From: Endozoicomonas acroporae
GTDB lineage: Bacteria; Pseudomonadota; Gammaproteobacteria; Pseudomonadales; Endozoicomonadaceae
Assembly (NCBI RefSeq): GCF_002864045.1
Contig: NZ_PJPV01000005.1
Coordinates: forward strand, 1-58,730
DNA length: 58,730 bases
Reading direction: 5' to 3'
Part shown: positions 47,054-58,528 of the stretch, one piece after another
Position numbering within the stretch: the stretch's first letter is position 1
How the letters are laid out: each line of letters opens with the position of its first letter
Program-made: the position numbers and the translations under genes
Notes under the pieces: model-generated
Databases searched by the model: none
The model's input: only the letters and a program-made list of their open reading frames with translations
Told to the model about the DNA's origin: nothing

Positions 47054-48211
47054 ATGAACATCGATTTCGACAAAGTGGTGGATCGAACCAACACCTCCAG
47101 CCTTAAATGGGAGCGCTTCAGCCCTGACGTTCTCCCCATGTGGGTAGCGGATATGGATTTCCAGTCAGCACCTGAAATCATCGAAGCACTGCACCAGCGC
47201 ATCGACCATGGGGTTTTTGGGTACACCGAGCCAGACAGCGAACTGGAACAACTTGTCGTTGAGCGCTGTCGCCATCTCTACCACTGGGATATTGAGCCAG
47301 AATGGATTGTCTGGATGCCGGGCCTGGTTTCTGCCCTTAATGTCTGTGTTCGTGCCTATGCCGACAAAAGCGAAGGCGTCATTTCCCCCGTTCCTGTCTA
47401 TTATCCCTTTCTTATGGCACCCAAACTGGCTGGGCGTGAGCTAATCGGTGTGGAATGGATTAAGCAAAACGGCCAATGGGTACTCGATCTCCACAGCCTG
47501 GAGCAGAAAATCACCCCCAGCTGCAAACTACTGATGCTCTGCAACCCGCAAAACCCGAACGGTCGGGTATTTACCCGGGCAGAACTGGAGAAGCTTGAGC
47601 AACTCTGTAAAAAACATGGCCTTGTGGTCTGCTCCGATGAAGTGCATTGCGACCTGATTCTTGATCGCCATGCGGAACATATTCCCTACGCTGCCATCAG
47701 CGAATTTGCCCGAGACAACTCAGTGACGCTTATGTCACCATCGAAAACCTTCAATCTGGCCGGTTTCGGCTGCGCATTCACGATTATTCCCAATCATCAG
47801 TTACGTCATCAGTTCAACCAGGTTCGCACCGGTATTGTGCCGTCAGTGGACAGCGCCCTGATTGGCTACACCGCTGCGAAAGCGGCCTATCGTCATGGTG
47901 AACCCTGGCGTCAGTCATTGCTGGATTACCTCCGTGGTAATCACGACTACCTGCTGGAAACCATCAATAACATTCCCGGCCTGGCCATGGAACCACTGCA
48001 GGCAACCTATCTGGCCTGGATTGATGTCAGCGGACTGGGGCTGGAAGATCCTCATCAGTTCTTTGCCCAGGCCGGTGTTGGCCTGTCCCCCGGAAAGCAA
48101 TTTGGCGATGAAAATTACCTGAGGCTTAACTTTGGTTGCAGCCGATCTGTGCTGGAAGAAGGCGTGGCACGAATAGCCAGAGCCGTTGCACAAATGCAGT
48201 CAATGGATTAA
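47054..48211 (+). CDS. MalY/PatB-family PLP-dependent C-S lyase (aminotransferase fold)
   Basis: The 385-residue protein is close to the typical 385-390. Motifs: LPMWVADMDF near 27-36 (family signature), GYTEP, the NPQNPNGRVFT loop, SDEVHCDL and SPSKTFNLAG with the PLP-binding K231. Members are cystathionine beta-lyases that split cystathionine or cysteine conjugates to pyruvate, ammonia and a thiol; E. coli MalY additionally represses the maltose regulon. A role in methionine or sulfur metabolism is the safest call. ATG lies 152 bp from the divergent glycosyltransferase gene. Confidence 0.93.
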   Translation: MNIDFDKVVDRTNTSSLKWERFSPDVLPMWVADMDFQSAPEIIEALHQRIDHGVFGYTEPDSELEQLVVERCRHLYHWDIEPEWIVWMPGLVSALNVCVRAYADKSEGVISPVPVYYPFLMAPKLAGRELIGVEWIKQNGQWVLDLHSLEQKITPSCKLLMLCNPQNPNGRVFTRAELEKLEQLCKKHGLVVCSDEVHCDLILDRHAEHIPYAAISEFARDNSVTLMSPSKTFNLAGFGCAFTIIPNHQLRHQFNQVRTGIVPSVDSALIGYTAAKAAYRHGEPWRQSLLDYLRGNHDYLLETINNIPGLAMEPLQATYLAWIDVSGLGLEDPHQFFAQAGVGLSPGKQFGDENYLRLNFGCSRSVLEEGVARIARAVAQMQSMD

Positions 48212-48220
48212 AAACTTTCA

Positions 48221-48270
48221 CCACAGAGACACAAAGAAATAATTTATTCTTGAACTCTGTGCCTCTGTGG
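48221..48270. repeat. Inverted repeat of the CACGGAGACACGGAG family, short copy
   Basis: ccacagagacacaaag (48221) pairs with ctctgtgcctctgtgg (ending 48270) around an AT-rich loop. It is related to the larger element at 14792-14863. It begins 10 bp after the stop of the MalY-like gene and could act as its terminator or mRNA 3' end. Confidence 0.75.
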
Positions 48271-48341
48271 TCACAAAGCCTAATTGCTTATAACAGCACC
48301 TGCGGTCATTATATCCAGCCCAACAACTTGTCAGACTCACC

Positions 48342-49094
48342 GTGAAAGAGATCACCAACCACTCATTTCAGTTTGCACAGTTAGGTGTTATTCACTCCTG
48401 CTACCGCCAGAAATTTGGAATCCCCCGTCAGCCCGGCATTGTCACCGCCGCTGAAGCAACACTGGAGCTTTTCCCCCCTTACAATCAGGAAAACCTGGTT
48501 CGTGGTCTGGATGGGTTTTCACATATCTGGGTACATTTTATCTTCCACAAAACCATGGATGAGGGCTGGCGTCCAACCATTCGCCCACCAAGACTGGGAG
48601 GTCGGCAGCGCATGGGGGTATTTGCTACCCGTTCCACACACCGGCCAAACCCTATGGGTATGTCCGTGGTTGAACTGCGCGGCATTGAGTCCGGCAATGG
48701 CAAGCTGATATTGAAGCTGGGGGCGGTGGACCTTCTTGATGGTACTCCCGTTATTGATATCAAACCCTACCTGCCCTATGCCGACGCCCTGCCTGATGCC
48801 AAGGGTGGCTTTGCTCCCCTGCCAATGGCGATGGCAGAAGTGAAGTTCACCGATCAGGCCATGAACCAATGCCTGCGTTATCAACAACGAACCGGCAGGC
48901 AGCTGATTCTGCTGATCGAACAGGTACTTGGCCAGGACCCGAGACCCGCCTACCTGAGGGAATCCTCCGGACGACGCCATGGCACCGCACTATGGGACCT
49001 GAATGTGGTCTGGGAGTACACCAACCAGCACTTTCTGGTTAAAGAGCTGGAACCTCTGAAGCTTGACGTGAAAACAGTGGAAGGTAATGGGTAA
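48342..49094 (+). CDS. trmO: tRNA (t6A37) N6-methyltransferase TrmO
   Basis: The protein has 250 residues, GTG start at 48342. It contains the family blocks GLDGFSHIWVHFIFH, RMGVFATRSTHRPNPMGMS and LDLLDGTPVIDIKPYLPYAD-type sequence (VDLLDGTPVIDIKPY), as in E. coli TrmO (YaeB, TsaA). The enzyme uses S-adenosylmethionine to methylate N6-threonylcarbamoyladenosine at position 37 of tRNA-Thr, improving decoding of ACY codons. Its stop overlaps the start of the next gene by one base (taatg), so the two are coupled. Confidence 0.96.
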   Translation: MKEITNHSFQFAQLGVIHSCYRQKFGIPRQPGIVTAAEATLELFPPYNQENLVRGLDGFSHIWVHFIFHKTMDEGWRPTIRPPRLGGRQRMGVFATRSTHRPNPMGMSVVELRGIESGNGKLILKLGAVDLLDGTPVIDIKPYLPYADALPDAKGGFAPLPMAMAEVKFTDQAMNQCLRYQQRTGRQLILLIEQVLGQDPRPAYLRESSGRRHGTALWDLNVVWEYTNQHFLVKELEPLKLDVKTVEGNG

Positions 49095-49330
49095 TGATTA
49101 TTCCCTACGAAATGATTGAGCCCGAGACGCTTAAAAGTCTGATCGAAGAGTTTGTCAGCCGTGAAGGGACGGATAATGGCTATGACGACGCCCTTGCAAA
49201 GCGAGTGGCGCAGGTATTATCCCGCTTGAAATCCGGCGACATGGTGATCGTATTTGATCAGGAAAGCCAGACACCGAATATTCTGCACAAAGACGTTGCC
49301 AGACAAATCCTCAGCGAGCAGGATGTCTGA
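49094..49330 (+). CDS. YheU family (UPF0270) protein
   Basis: This 78-residue protein opens MIIPYEMIEPETLKSLIEEFVSREGTDNG-type sequence (MIIPYEMIEPETL, then EFVSREGTDNG), the signature of the small YheU/UPF0270 family, cytoplasmic and of unknown function. It overlaps trmO by one base. The following 186 bp to the next gene hold a short doubtful frame but no gene I would call. Confidence 0.9.
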   Translation: MIIPYEMIEPETLKSLIEEFVSREGTDNGYDDALAKRVAQVLSRLKSGDMVIVFDQESQTPNILHKDVARQILSEQDV

Positions 49331-49516
49331 TCATCCTTTTTCCAGAAGGCTGCCCGGAACAACAGATCCATTATTCTGGACAAGATCCCCCAGACAAAGT
49401 TACCCGGGCGGGCAATATGTAAAACGTTGTCTTTTACTTGAAACAGCGCGTGTTCCACCCTTTGTCAACGACGTTTATCTGTCTGCAAAACCTCATGGCT
49501 GGTTATGTCAGCCGTG

Positions 49517-50128
49517 CTAATTTGTATGAAAACTTCGAGTGGCAATGTCAAATGTAACTGAGACAGGGCCTTCTTCAGTTCTGAGGACATTAGCTGGATC
49601 AACATTAAAAAAATTCTGTGCCAACTCATCAGCAACGGGACCACATAAATAGGTGGTTCCAGGCTTTCTCTGCACTTCTTCCTGCCAATAGCCAGCATGA
49701 TTTTCAGCAGCACGGATTTCTTCTGGAAAAAATATCGCAGCCATGGCTCGCCGAGTGGGGTTCAGTAAAAAGGTCACATCGGGAGGTTCCATATGCCAGG
49801 CTACATAACCCCTTCCATCATCAGGAACATGAACAAGGCATAAACTACCATCCATGTCTACAGCTTGAATATTCCTGTTGATGGTAACCCGTTCATAATC
49901 ACCAGTTTCCAGCTTTAGAATGCCATTACCACCACCTTCAGACTCATCATCAGAAGACTCAATGGAATATGCTGCTAACGGTTTAGCTGCAGCACCATGG
50001 TTCTCTGGGTTATCAAGGCCAACGGTTTTAGCTGTGCCAACATTTTCAGGGGTAACAGCATTGGTCTCCTGGGAAATTTCCGGTAGATCCGGTGTCGAAG
50101 GGGTTGGTAAGGAAGAAGAAGGAATCAT
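49517..50128 (-). CDS. Orphan protein with acidic serine linker
   Basis: The protein has 203 residues from ATG 50128, which follows aaagg; the longer frame from 50191 lacks a ribosome site. Residues 1-65 are low-complexity (Pro, Ser, Thr, Asn). An acidic patch IESSDDESEGGG follows at about 56-67, typical of casein-kinase-2-like or SUMO-interaction-like sequences in eukaryotes. Residues 70-200 look folded (LVHVPDDGRGYVAWHMEPPDV, AAIFFPEEIRAAENHAGYW). I recognise no family. The N-terminal linker and acidic patch would fit an effector-type protein, but this is a guess. Confidence 0.55.
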   Translation of the reverse strand: MIPSSSLPTPSTPDLPEISQETNAVTPENVGTAKTVGLDNPENHGAAAKPLAAYSIESSDDESEGGGNGILKLETGDYERVTINRNIQAVDMDGSLCLVHVPDDGRGYVAWHMEPPDVTFLLNPTRRAMAAIFFPEEIRAAENHAGYWQEEVQRKPGTTYLCGPVADELAQNFFNVDPANVLRTEEGPVSVTFDIATRSFHTN

Positions 50129-50365
50129 AAGTATTGCCTTTATTGAATACCTGTTCTCTTGAACAGACAAAATAAAGCTTGAAAGGTTCAAAAAATATAA
50201 TTCAATAAATCAATCAAACCACGGTGAACGGACAATCCAACGATTCAATACCCCTGACCAATGATCAGTTAACGTCAGCCCGGATATTTCATAAGCTGCC
50301 CCGAATCTCGTACGACCACATGGGTGTGAAAGGCAGGGCGACGCAGGATGCCAAAGCCTGGCACA

Positions 50366-50488
50366 CCATTTCAATGAGTTTGAGGTGTATAATCCCCGTT
50401 CACCCTGAGCGTCCTTCGGCTCCGACTCAGGACGAACGGCATTTGGGCGTCATTGATAGAAGGAACCCATCAAACTCATCGAAATGAT
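50366..50488. repeat. Nested palindromic repeat, about 120 bp
   Basis: The outer arms ccatttcaatgagtttgag (50366) and ctcatcgaaatgatg (end 50488) are inverted copies. Inside, gttcaccctgagcgtcc (50398) pairs with actcaggacgaac (50425-50437). The inner part is related to the REP-like element at 45279-45332. It occupies much of the 374-bp gap between the orphan gene start and the lipoprotein stop; no gene is seen there. Confidence 0.6.
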
Positions 50489-50502
50489 GCCCACTATATC
50501 CA

Positions 50503-51084
50503 CTACAGGCTACAGCGGCGCAACTGCTCACCATAGTTACTGGCCCTGCGCTTTACTGTGCTGGCGGTGCTTAACAACCATTTCTTTTTCTTATGGGTTC
50601 CCTTGCGGTAACCGTTCCAGCCTTCATGGTAATTCAGGTACTGCTGATCGGCAGCCCACAGTGAAGTCCCATTCAGCTTGCGGGACTTGTGGGTATACCA
50701 GCCAATAAAGTCAATCGCGTCGCCAAAGTCTTCACGGCTGGGGAAGAAACCTCCGGCTTCGCTAACATATTGCTCCCAGGTGCCATCCTGCGCCTGCGGG
50801 TAGCCATAAGCGGAAGAGTTACGGGGTAATGGAATGAAAAGGAACCATGGCCGTGGCGGCTGGGCATCGTGCCGGTAAGATGATTCCTGATACATAATGG
50901 CCATCATAATCTGGATGGGGGTACCCCAGCGCTGGTTGGCTTTTTTTGCATCTTTATACCAGCCGCGTTTTTCCTTGAAGACACTGCAAAGGTTGTGGGG
51001 CTTCTCGGGTGGTGCCTTACTGGCACAGCCTGCCAGCACGGCAGACAGGATCAAAATAAACAGCTTTCGACTCAGGTTTGACAT
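50503..51084 (-). CDS. Lytic-transglycosylase-like lipoprotein
   Basis: The protein has 193 residues. A lipoprotein signal peptide ends in LAGC with C20 as the lipidated residue, so the protein is membrane anchored. Residues 50-150 form an SLT-like domain: IQIMMAIMYQESSYR with probable catalytic E67, AYGYPQAQDGTWEQY, and DAIDFIGWY. Family members cleave peptidoglycan glycan strands with 1,6-anhydro product formation. The C-terminus is very basic. It is co-directional with ligA, 142 bp downstream of it. Cell-wall remodelling is the likely role. Confidence 0.85.
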   Translation of the reverse strand: MSNLSRKLFILILSAVLAGCASKAPPEKPHNLCSVFKEKRGWYKDAKKANQRWGTPIQIMMAIMYQESSYRHDAQPPRPWFLFIPLPRNSSAYGYPQAQDGTWEQYVSEAGGFFPSREDFGDAIDFIGWYTHKSRKLNGTSLWAADQQYLNYHEGWNGYRKGTHKKKKWLLSTASTVKRRASNYGEQLRRCSL

Positions 51085-51226
51085 TCAGCCGCCATCCTCC
51101 AATGTTCAGCCACAGAGATCACCAGGAGCACTGAGAAAAGATAGCCTTTAGCTTGCTTCATCAGTCCAGATTTTCTGGAGTGTTTACAACCTCTGAGGTT
51201 CAGCTCCAATCAAATTGCCGCAGACG

Positions 51227-53365
<2,139 letters not shown>

Positions 53366-54565
53366 TCAATGCACCGGCTGTTTCGCCAGCTGCTTGCGCT
53401 CATATTCACGAATACGCTGACGACAGTGTTCAAGGGTCTGCTGAGTCATCACGCTGAACTGCTCATCTTTCAGCTCACCGCCCAGATCAAGGGCAAGACG
53501 ACGGGCCGTCTCTTCCATCAGGGCAAAGGCCTGCATGGGTTTTTCCGGCCCCGGCAGACTCATGAACAGACTCAAAGCCGGTGTTTCAGTGGCTTCCAGA
53601 TTATCAATGGTAAAGGTACCCGGCTTTACGCCGTTGGCCATGCTGAACAGGATTTTTCCGGTATCATCGGCATTGGTATATCGATGGAAGATCGACATAT
53701 CACCAAAGCGCATGCCGGATGCCAGCATGGACTGCATCAGCTGGTCACCGGCAAAAACACCGCCGCCTTTGGCCAGCACATTGATCACAATCACTTCACT
53801 GGCGGGCGGGCGCTCTTGTAGCTTCTCTGCCTTCTCACGCCCCCCCAGGTTGAGTTCTTTCTGTGGGTTGGAGCTCTCTCTGGCCGAAACGTCACGTTCC
53901 TGAATCGGTGCCTTGCCCTGACTGGTTGCCGCTCTTGGCTGACCAACAAACTCTTCCGGCTCAGCATCCAATCTGGACGTTTCACGGGAGCGAACAGAAC
54001 GGTCAGCGCCTGCTGTCCGTGAAAAGCCGCCAGACTGTAAATGATCCTCAGCAGACGACGGGCGTTTACTTCTTGAGGGTTGCTGTGACTCGTCCAGATT
54101 CATCAGCACCGGAACAGGCTCATCCAGATCAAGCGCTCTTTGAACTCTCGCTTTTTCCCCGGCGTCGCTTTGCTCTGTATGCCGTTCAGCTTCTTCAGGG
54201 TGACGATGGCGCTGTCTCAAGGATTCAGGGTACACGGGCGGTTCTTCGATACCCTCTTCCGGGTAGTCATCGAAATAGTCGCTCCCGGAAAACCCGGGTT
54301 CAACACGGGGCCTGGCAGGCTCTTTTTTGGCAAACCCTTCTTTCAGAAAGCTCTCTTTCAGAGTGCTTTCTTTATGCGCACTGGGCCGGGCACCGCCATT
54401 AGGCAGTTCACTGGAAAAATCATCGTCATAGCCTTTGACTTCCTCCAGACCAAAGCTGATTTCCGATGACCTTTTTCTGGCCAATCGCATCCTGCGATAA
54501 CCGTCGGCCAGTACGCCGGCGATTACCAGTATTCCTATGAGTATCAGCCAATCTCGCAAACTCAT
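53366..54565 (-). CDS. zipA: Cell division protein ZipA
   Basis: The protein has 399 residues from ATG 54565 (MSLRDWLILIGILVIAGVLADGYRRMR), which gives the typical ZipA N-terminus: one membrane helix immediately at the start, then a basic stretch. A frame upstream would bury that helix and is rejected. Residues 30-250 form a charged, proline-rich flexible linker. Residues about 260-395 form the FtsZ-binding domain (VIVINVLAKGGGVFAGDQLMQSMLASGMRFGDMSIFHR-type blocks). It tethers FtsZ to the inner membrane at the septum. Flanked by smc and ligA. The 249-bp gap to smc is A+T rich and probably holds the zipA promoter; I see no unambiguous boxes. Confidence 0.95.
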   Translation of the reverse strand: MSLRDWLILIGILVIAGVLADGYRRMRLARKRSSEISFGLEEVKGYDDDFSSELPNGGARPSAHKESTLKESFLKEGFAKKEPARPRVEPGFSGSDYFDDYPEEGIEEPPVYPESLRQRHRHPEEAERHTEQSDAGEKARVQRALDLDEPVPVLMNLDESQQPSRSKRPSSAEDHLQSGGFSRTAGADRSVRSRETSRLDAEPEEFVGQPRAATSQGKAPIQERDVSARESSNPQKELNLGGREKAEKLQERPPASEVIVINVLAKGGGVFAGDQLMQSMLASGMRFGDMSIFHRYTNADDTGKILFSMANGVKPGTFTIDNLEATETPALSLFMSLPGPEKPMQAFALMEETARRLALDLGGELKDEQFSVMTQQTLEHCRQRIREYERKQLAKQPVH

Positions 54566-54814
54566 GTCCTTGCTGCCCTGTAGACCTTGAAACAACGCCC
54601 GAATTGCAGTCTGCTTCCCTGTGATAACACTTGATGACAACAGACCACCGTCATTTATCACATCTGCATTAATTACTGCTGCAATCGACCAACGTTGCAA
54701 TATTACAATAAAAAAATAACAAATTAAGCCATGAACGTTTACTTTACGTGCTTTATATACTGCGTAATGTCAATGTCATAGCTTATTTATCCAACTCTTA
54801 AGCATACCGGATAG

Positions 54815-57800
54815 TTACAACTCAGCCATCGCCGCCGCCTGCTCAATATCCACCGATACCGGTCTGGATACACCCGGCTCATGCATGGTGACACCCACCA
54901 GCTGACTGGCGGCCTGCATGGCGATTTTGTTGTGAGTGATGTAAACAAACTGCACTTTATCACTCATCTCAGAGACCATTTTGGCATACCGCCCAACGTT
55001 GGCATCGTCCAGAGGGGCGTCCACCTCATCCAGCATACAGAAAGGCGACGGATTCAACTGGAAGATGGCAAATACCAGGGCAATAGCCGTCAGGGCCTTT
55101 TCACCACCGGAAAGCAGGTGGATCGTACTGTTTTTCTTGCCGGGGGGCTGAGCCATTATAGCCACTCCGGTATCCAGCAGGTCTTCTCCGGTTAAGGCCA
55201 GATAGGCCTGCCCACCGCCGAATACCCGGGGGAACAACTCCTGGAGACCGGCATTGACCTTATCGAACGTCATCTTGAACCGTTGACGGGTCTCCTTGTC
55301 GATCTTGCGAATGGCATTCTCCAGGGTATTCAGGGCTGACTCCAGATCATCATTCTGGGCATCCAGATACTGTTTGCGCTCTGACTGGGTTTCGTACTCC
55401 TCAATGGCCGCCAGGTTAATCGCGCCCAAACGCTCAATGCGTGCGGCGATCCGTTCCAGCTCCTGCTCCCACTGCTGCTCAGATGCGTCATCCGGAAGGT
55501 TCTCAAGTACCGTTGCCAGATCAAACTGATCTTCTTTCAGCTGTTCAGCCAGTGTCGTTCGACGAACCTGCATGCCCTGCCAGTCCATCCTCAGCTTTTC
55601 CAACTGTTCGCGAATTTTCTGCGCCTGCTGCTCAGCACTGTGACGGACCTTCTCACCAGCACGAATCCGCTGCTCCACTTCTTCAAGTGCCATCCGGGCC
55701 TGCTGCATCGTCTCTTCCTGCTCAAGACGTCTGGCCAGCATCTCTTCCAGCTGTTCCCGCAGATCCCCCTCTGGTGAGTTGGATTCAGACATGGACTCCC
55801 GGAGAAATTCCCGCCGTTCCCGGAGCTTGGTAGACTGCTGGCTTAAACGCTCAATGGCTGCTTTCAGAGAGCCTATCTGGGTATTGATGGATTGCTGGCG
55901 AAGGGCAAGTTGATGGGCCCGCTCTTGATCAAAACGGGCCTGATGACGTACTTCTTCGAGACGAGCCTGAAGCTTTTCACGCTGCTCCTGCATCGCTTCC
56001 CGGCGACCAATGTCTTCTTCCATATGATCCAAAGCTTCCTGCAGGCGCATGCGGGACTCGCCAATCACCTCCTGCTCCAGCCCATACTGCTCCCTGACTT
56101 CCTGCAGCTCCTGCTCAAGCCGTCGACGGCGCTCGGAAAACTGTTCTAACCGGACCTTTCGGGCACCAAGATCCGCCCGCACCTCACCCTGGTTCCGGTT
56201 GAGTTCGGACAGCTGCTTTTGCAGCTGCTCCCGCTGAGTCTCGTGCTGTTCGAGTTTTGCCCTTGCGCCTTCCAGCTGTTCTTTCAATAGCAGGCTGCTT
56301 TCTTCCAGAGTTGTAAGCTTGTCACCCAGCGCGTCCATCTCTTTCTGACGTTCCAGCACACCGGCATTATTATCGACACCCCGGTTAACCCGGAGCCAGC
56401 CGGAAGAGAGCCAAATGCCATCCGGTGTAATGATCGATTCGCCAGCCTGGAGTTTTGCACGCAGGGAGAGCGCCGTTTCCAGTGAATCTGCGGCATAGAT
56501 TCCAGCCAATAAGGGCAGAGCTTCCCGACCGCTGATCACTTTGTCGGCCAGCAGTGGCAACTCACTTAACGAAGGGGTGTGTTGCTGGCCTGCACCAACC
56601 TCCAGCAGCACCAGCGATCCCTGCTCTAACGCACCCAGTGCATCAGCGACAGGATCAAGGCTATCCAGACACACGGCCTGGAGGCTATCGCCCAGAACGG
56701 TTTCAACCGAACGTTCCCAGCCCGCATCGACCTGAAGCTTATCCATCAGACGGGTGTGGTTATTGAGCTGGTGCTGCTCAAGCCACTCAATGGTGCCCGT
56801 ATCCTGATGCAGTGATGCCTGGTGCAAAGCCTCCAGAGAAGCATGACGACCTCGCACCATGCTGAGTTCATCCCGGTTGCTTTCCAGCTCCGCCGTCAGG
56901 TTCTGCACCTGATCACGCTGTTGTTCAACTGCATCAACACACTCTTCGATGCGCAGTTCAACGGTTTCTGCGGTCAACTCCAGTTCGGTCAGTTTTTCCG
57001 ACAGGAGCGTCATCTCTTCCTGGTCTTCAGTTCCCCCGAGCGCGGCGGACTCTTCCTTCAGGCGACCTTCCCGCTCCTGCAAACGCCCCATCACCTGCTC
57101 GGCATGGTGGATGCGGGACTGCTCAACTTCAGCGGTTCGTTTTGGTTCATGGGATCGCTGATTGAAGTGATCCCACTCCTGCTGCCAGCGCTGCATGGCC
57201 TCTTCTGCCCGGGTCAGGACATCACCAGAGTCCGCCTCCTGATCCTGCAGCATGGCCAGCTCCGGCTCCAGCTCGATCAGCTCTTCCTGGAAAGACTCCA
57301 GTTGTTGCTGATCATCCGCCAGCTGTTCACGGGCCTCTTCCCAGCTGTGCTCCACCTGTTCAAGGTCGCGACTCAACTCTTTGGAACGTTCTTCCCGGTG
57401 CTGCAGAGTCTGTTCAATACGGGTGACTTCATTGCCCGTGCCGTAATAACTGGATTGCGCTTCATGAAAACGGTCACTCAGCTCCATCTGCTGAACACGA
57501 TCATCTTCCATGGCGGCATCCGCTGAACGCTGTTGGCTGATTGCCGCTTCCAGCTGAACCTCGAACTCACGGATGGCCTGTTCCTGGGACTGGGCTCCGG
57601 TATTGATGGTCTGCCACTTCAATGCCTGCAGCTGGGCCTTTTTCAGCCGTTCCTCGGCTTTGTACTGTTTGTACTTTTCCGCCGCCTGAGCCTGTCGTTG
57701 CAGATGGCCAAGCTGACGCCCCAGCTCTTCCCGCAGGTCGGTCAGTCGTTCAAGGTTTTCATTGGTTCGCCGGATGCGGTTTTCCGTCTCACGACGGCGT

Positions 57801-58324
57801 TCCTTGTAGCGGGAGATACCGGCTGCTTCTTCGATAAATACCCGAAGCTCTTCCGGTTTGGATTCAATCAGATTGGAGATAATGCCCTGACTGATAATGG
57901 CGTAACTTCTGGGCCCAAGACCGGTGCCAAGGAAGATATCCATAATATCTTTACGGCGGCACTTACTGCCGTTGAGAAAATAGGTGTTCTTGGCATCGGA
58001 GTTAACTGTTCGCTTGACCGAGATTTCCCGGTAAGCGGCAAACTCTCCAGTGACCCGCCCTTCGTTATTATCAAAGATCAGCTCCACAGACGCCTGATTG
58101 GCAGGCTTGCGGCTGTTGGAGCCTTTAAAGATAACGTCGGTCATGGACTCGCCACGCAAATGCTTGGCGGACGATTCCCCCATGACCCAGCGAACCGCAT
58201 CAATAATATTCGACTTGCCACAACCGTTGGGGCCTACCACCCCACACATGTTGGAGGGAAAGTGCACCGTTGTGGGGTCCACAAACGATTTGAATCCGGC
58301 CAGTTTGATGGATTTTAAACGCAT
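54815..58324 (-). CDS. smc: Chromosome partition protein Smc
   Basis: The 1169-residue protein fits the family (1150-1190). N-terminal ATPase half: Walker A GPNGCGKSNIIDAVRWVMGE near 32-50. Long coiled coil to about 500, hinge about 510-650 (VETVLGDSLQAVCLDSL, IITPDGIWLSSGWLRVN), returning coiled coil, then the C-terminal ATPase half with signature LLSGGEKALTAIALVFAIF and Walker B FCMLDEVDAPLDDANV. It forms a ring that compacts and segregates chromosomes with ScpA/ScpB. ATG follows cgaaag-type sequence. A family A repeat sits 40 bp upstream, so the smc promoter is either squeezed between them or lies within or beyond the repeat. Confidence 0.98.
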   Translation of the reverse strand: MRLKSIKLAGFKSFVDPTTVHFPSNMCGVVGPNGCGKSNIIDAVRWVMGESSAKHLRGESMTDVIFKGSNSRKPANQASVELIFDNNEGRVTGEFAAYREISVKRTVNSDAKNTYFLNGSKCRRKDIMDIFLGTGLGPRSYAIISQGIISNLIESKPEELRVFIEEAAGISRYKERRRETENRIRRTNENLERLTDLREELGRQLGHLQRQAQAAEKYKQYKAEERLKKAQLQALKWQTINTGAQSQEQAIREFEVQLEAAISQQRSADAAMEDDRVQQMELSDRFHEAQSSYYGTGNEVTRIEQTLQHREERSKELSRDLEQVEHSWEEAREQLADDQQQLESFQEELIELEPELAMLQDQEADSGDVLTRAEEAMQRWQQEWDHFNQRSHEPKRTAEVEQSRIHHAEQVMGRLQEREGRLKEESAALGGTEDQEEMTLLSEKLTELELTAETVELRIEECVDAVEQQRDQVQNLTAELESNRDELSMVRGRHASLEALHQASLHQDTGTIEWLEQHQLNNHTRLMDKLQVDAGWERSVETVLGDSLQAVCLDSLDPVADALGALEQGSLVLLEVGAGQQHTPSLSELPLLADKVISGREALPLLAGIYAADSLETALSLRAKLQAGESIITPDGIWLSSGWLRVNRGVDNNAGVLERQKEMDALGDKLTTLEESSLLLKEQLEGARAKLEQHETQREQLQKQLSELNRNQGEVRADLGARKVRLEQFSERRRRLEQELQEVREQYGLEQEVIGESRMRLQEALDHMEEDIGRREAMQEQREKLQARLEEVRHQARFDQERAHQLALRQQSINTQIGSLKAAIERLSQQSTKLRERREFLRESMSESNSPEGDLREQLEEMLARRLEQEETMQQARMALEEVEQRIRAGEKVRHSAEQQAQKIREQLEKLRMDWQGMQVRRTTLAEQLKEDQFDLATVLENLPDDASEQQWEQELERIAARIERLGAINLAAIEEYETQSERKQYLDAQNDDLESALNTLENAIRKIDKETRQRFKMTFDKVNAGLQELFPRVFGGGQAYLALTGEDLLDTGVAIMAQPPGKKNSTIHLLSGGEKALTAIALVFAIFQLNPSPFCMLDEVDAPLDDANVGRYAKMVSEMSDKVQFVYITHNKIAMQAASQLVGVTMHEPGVSRPVSVDIEQAAAMAEL

Positions 58325-58364
58325 CGTTTCCTTTAGCTCTTCACTGTCGGGGCCCGGCTCGGTA

Positions 58365-58528
58365 TAAGTAGTTGGCCAAATGGAATCGTATATTTCTGGC
58401 TAAGTGGGCAGTTACTATGCAAGGCACAACGTAGGGAGCATAGCCGTAGCTATGTGACCGGAGTTGTAACGCCGCAGAGTAACTGACAACTTAGTCAGAA
58501 AATACGATTTCATTTGGTTAACTACTTA
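58365..58528. repeat. MITE-like palindromic element, family A, complete copy
   Basis: The element is 164 bp and begins taagtagttggccaaatgg; its end is the near-exact inverse (catttggttaactactta). Terminal inverted repeats of about 38 bp are followed by a second pair of arms and a central agcatagc-cgta-gctatgt hairpin. It is in the same orientation as the copy at 1-159. The following 202 bp (58529-58730) contain no gene or element that I can support. Confidence 0.85.

Noticed and set aside
49323..49520. Possible 65-residue protein overlapping the end of yheU
   Set aside because: The start lies inside yheU, composition is not protein-like beyond a few Cys, and no family or ribosome spacing supports it.
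51107..51145. Third copy of the ccacagagacac repeat
   Set aside because: Only one short, diverged half (cagccacagagatcacc) is present and no pairing arm is found.
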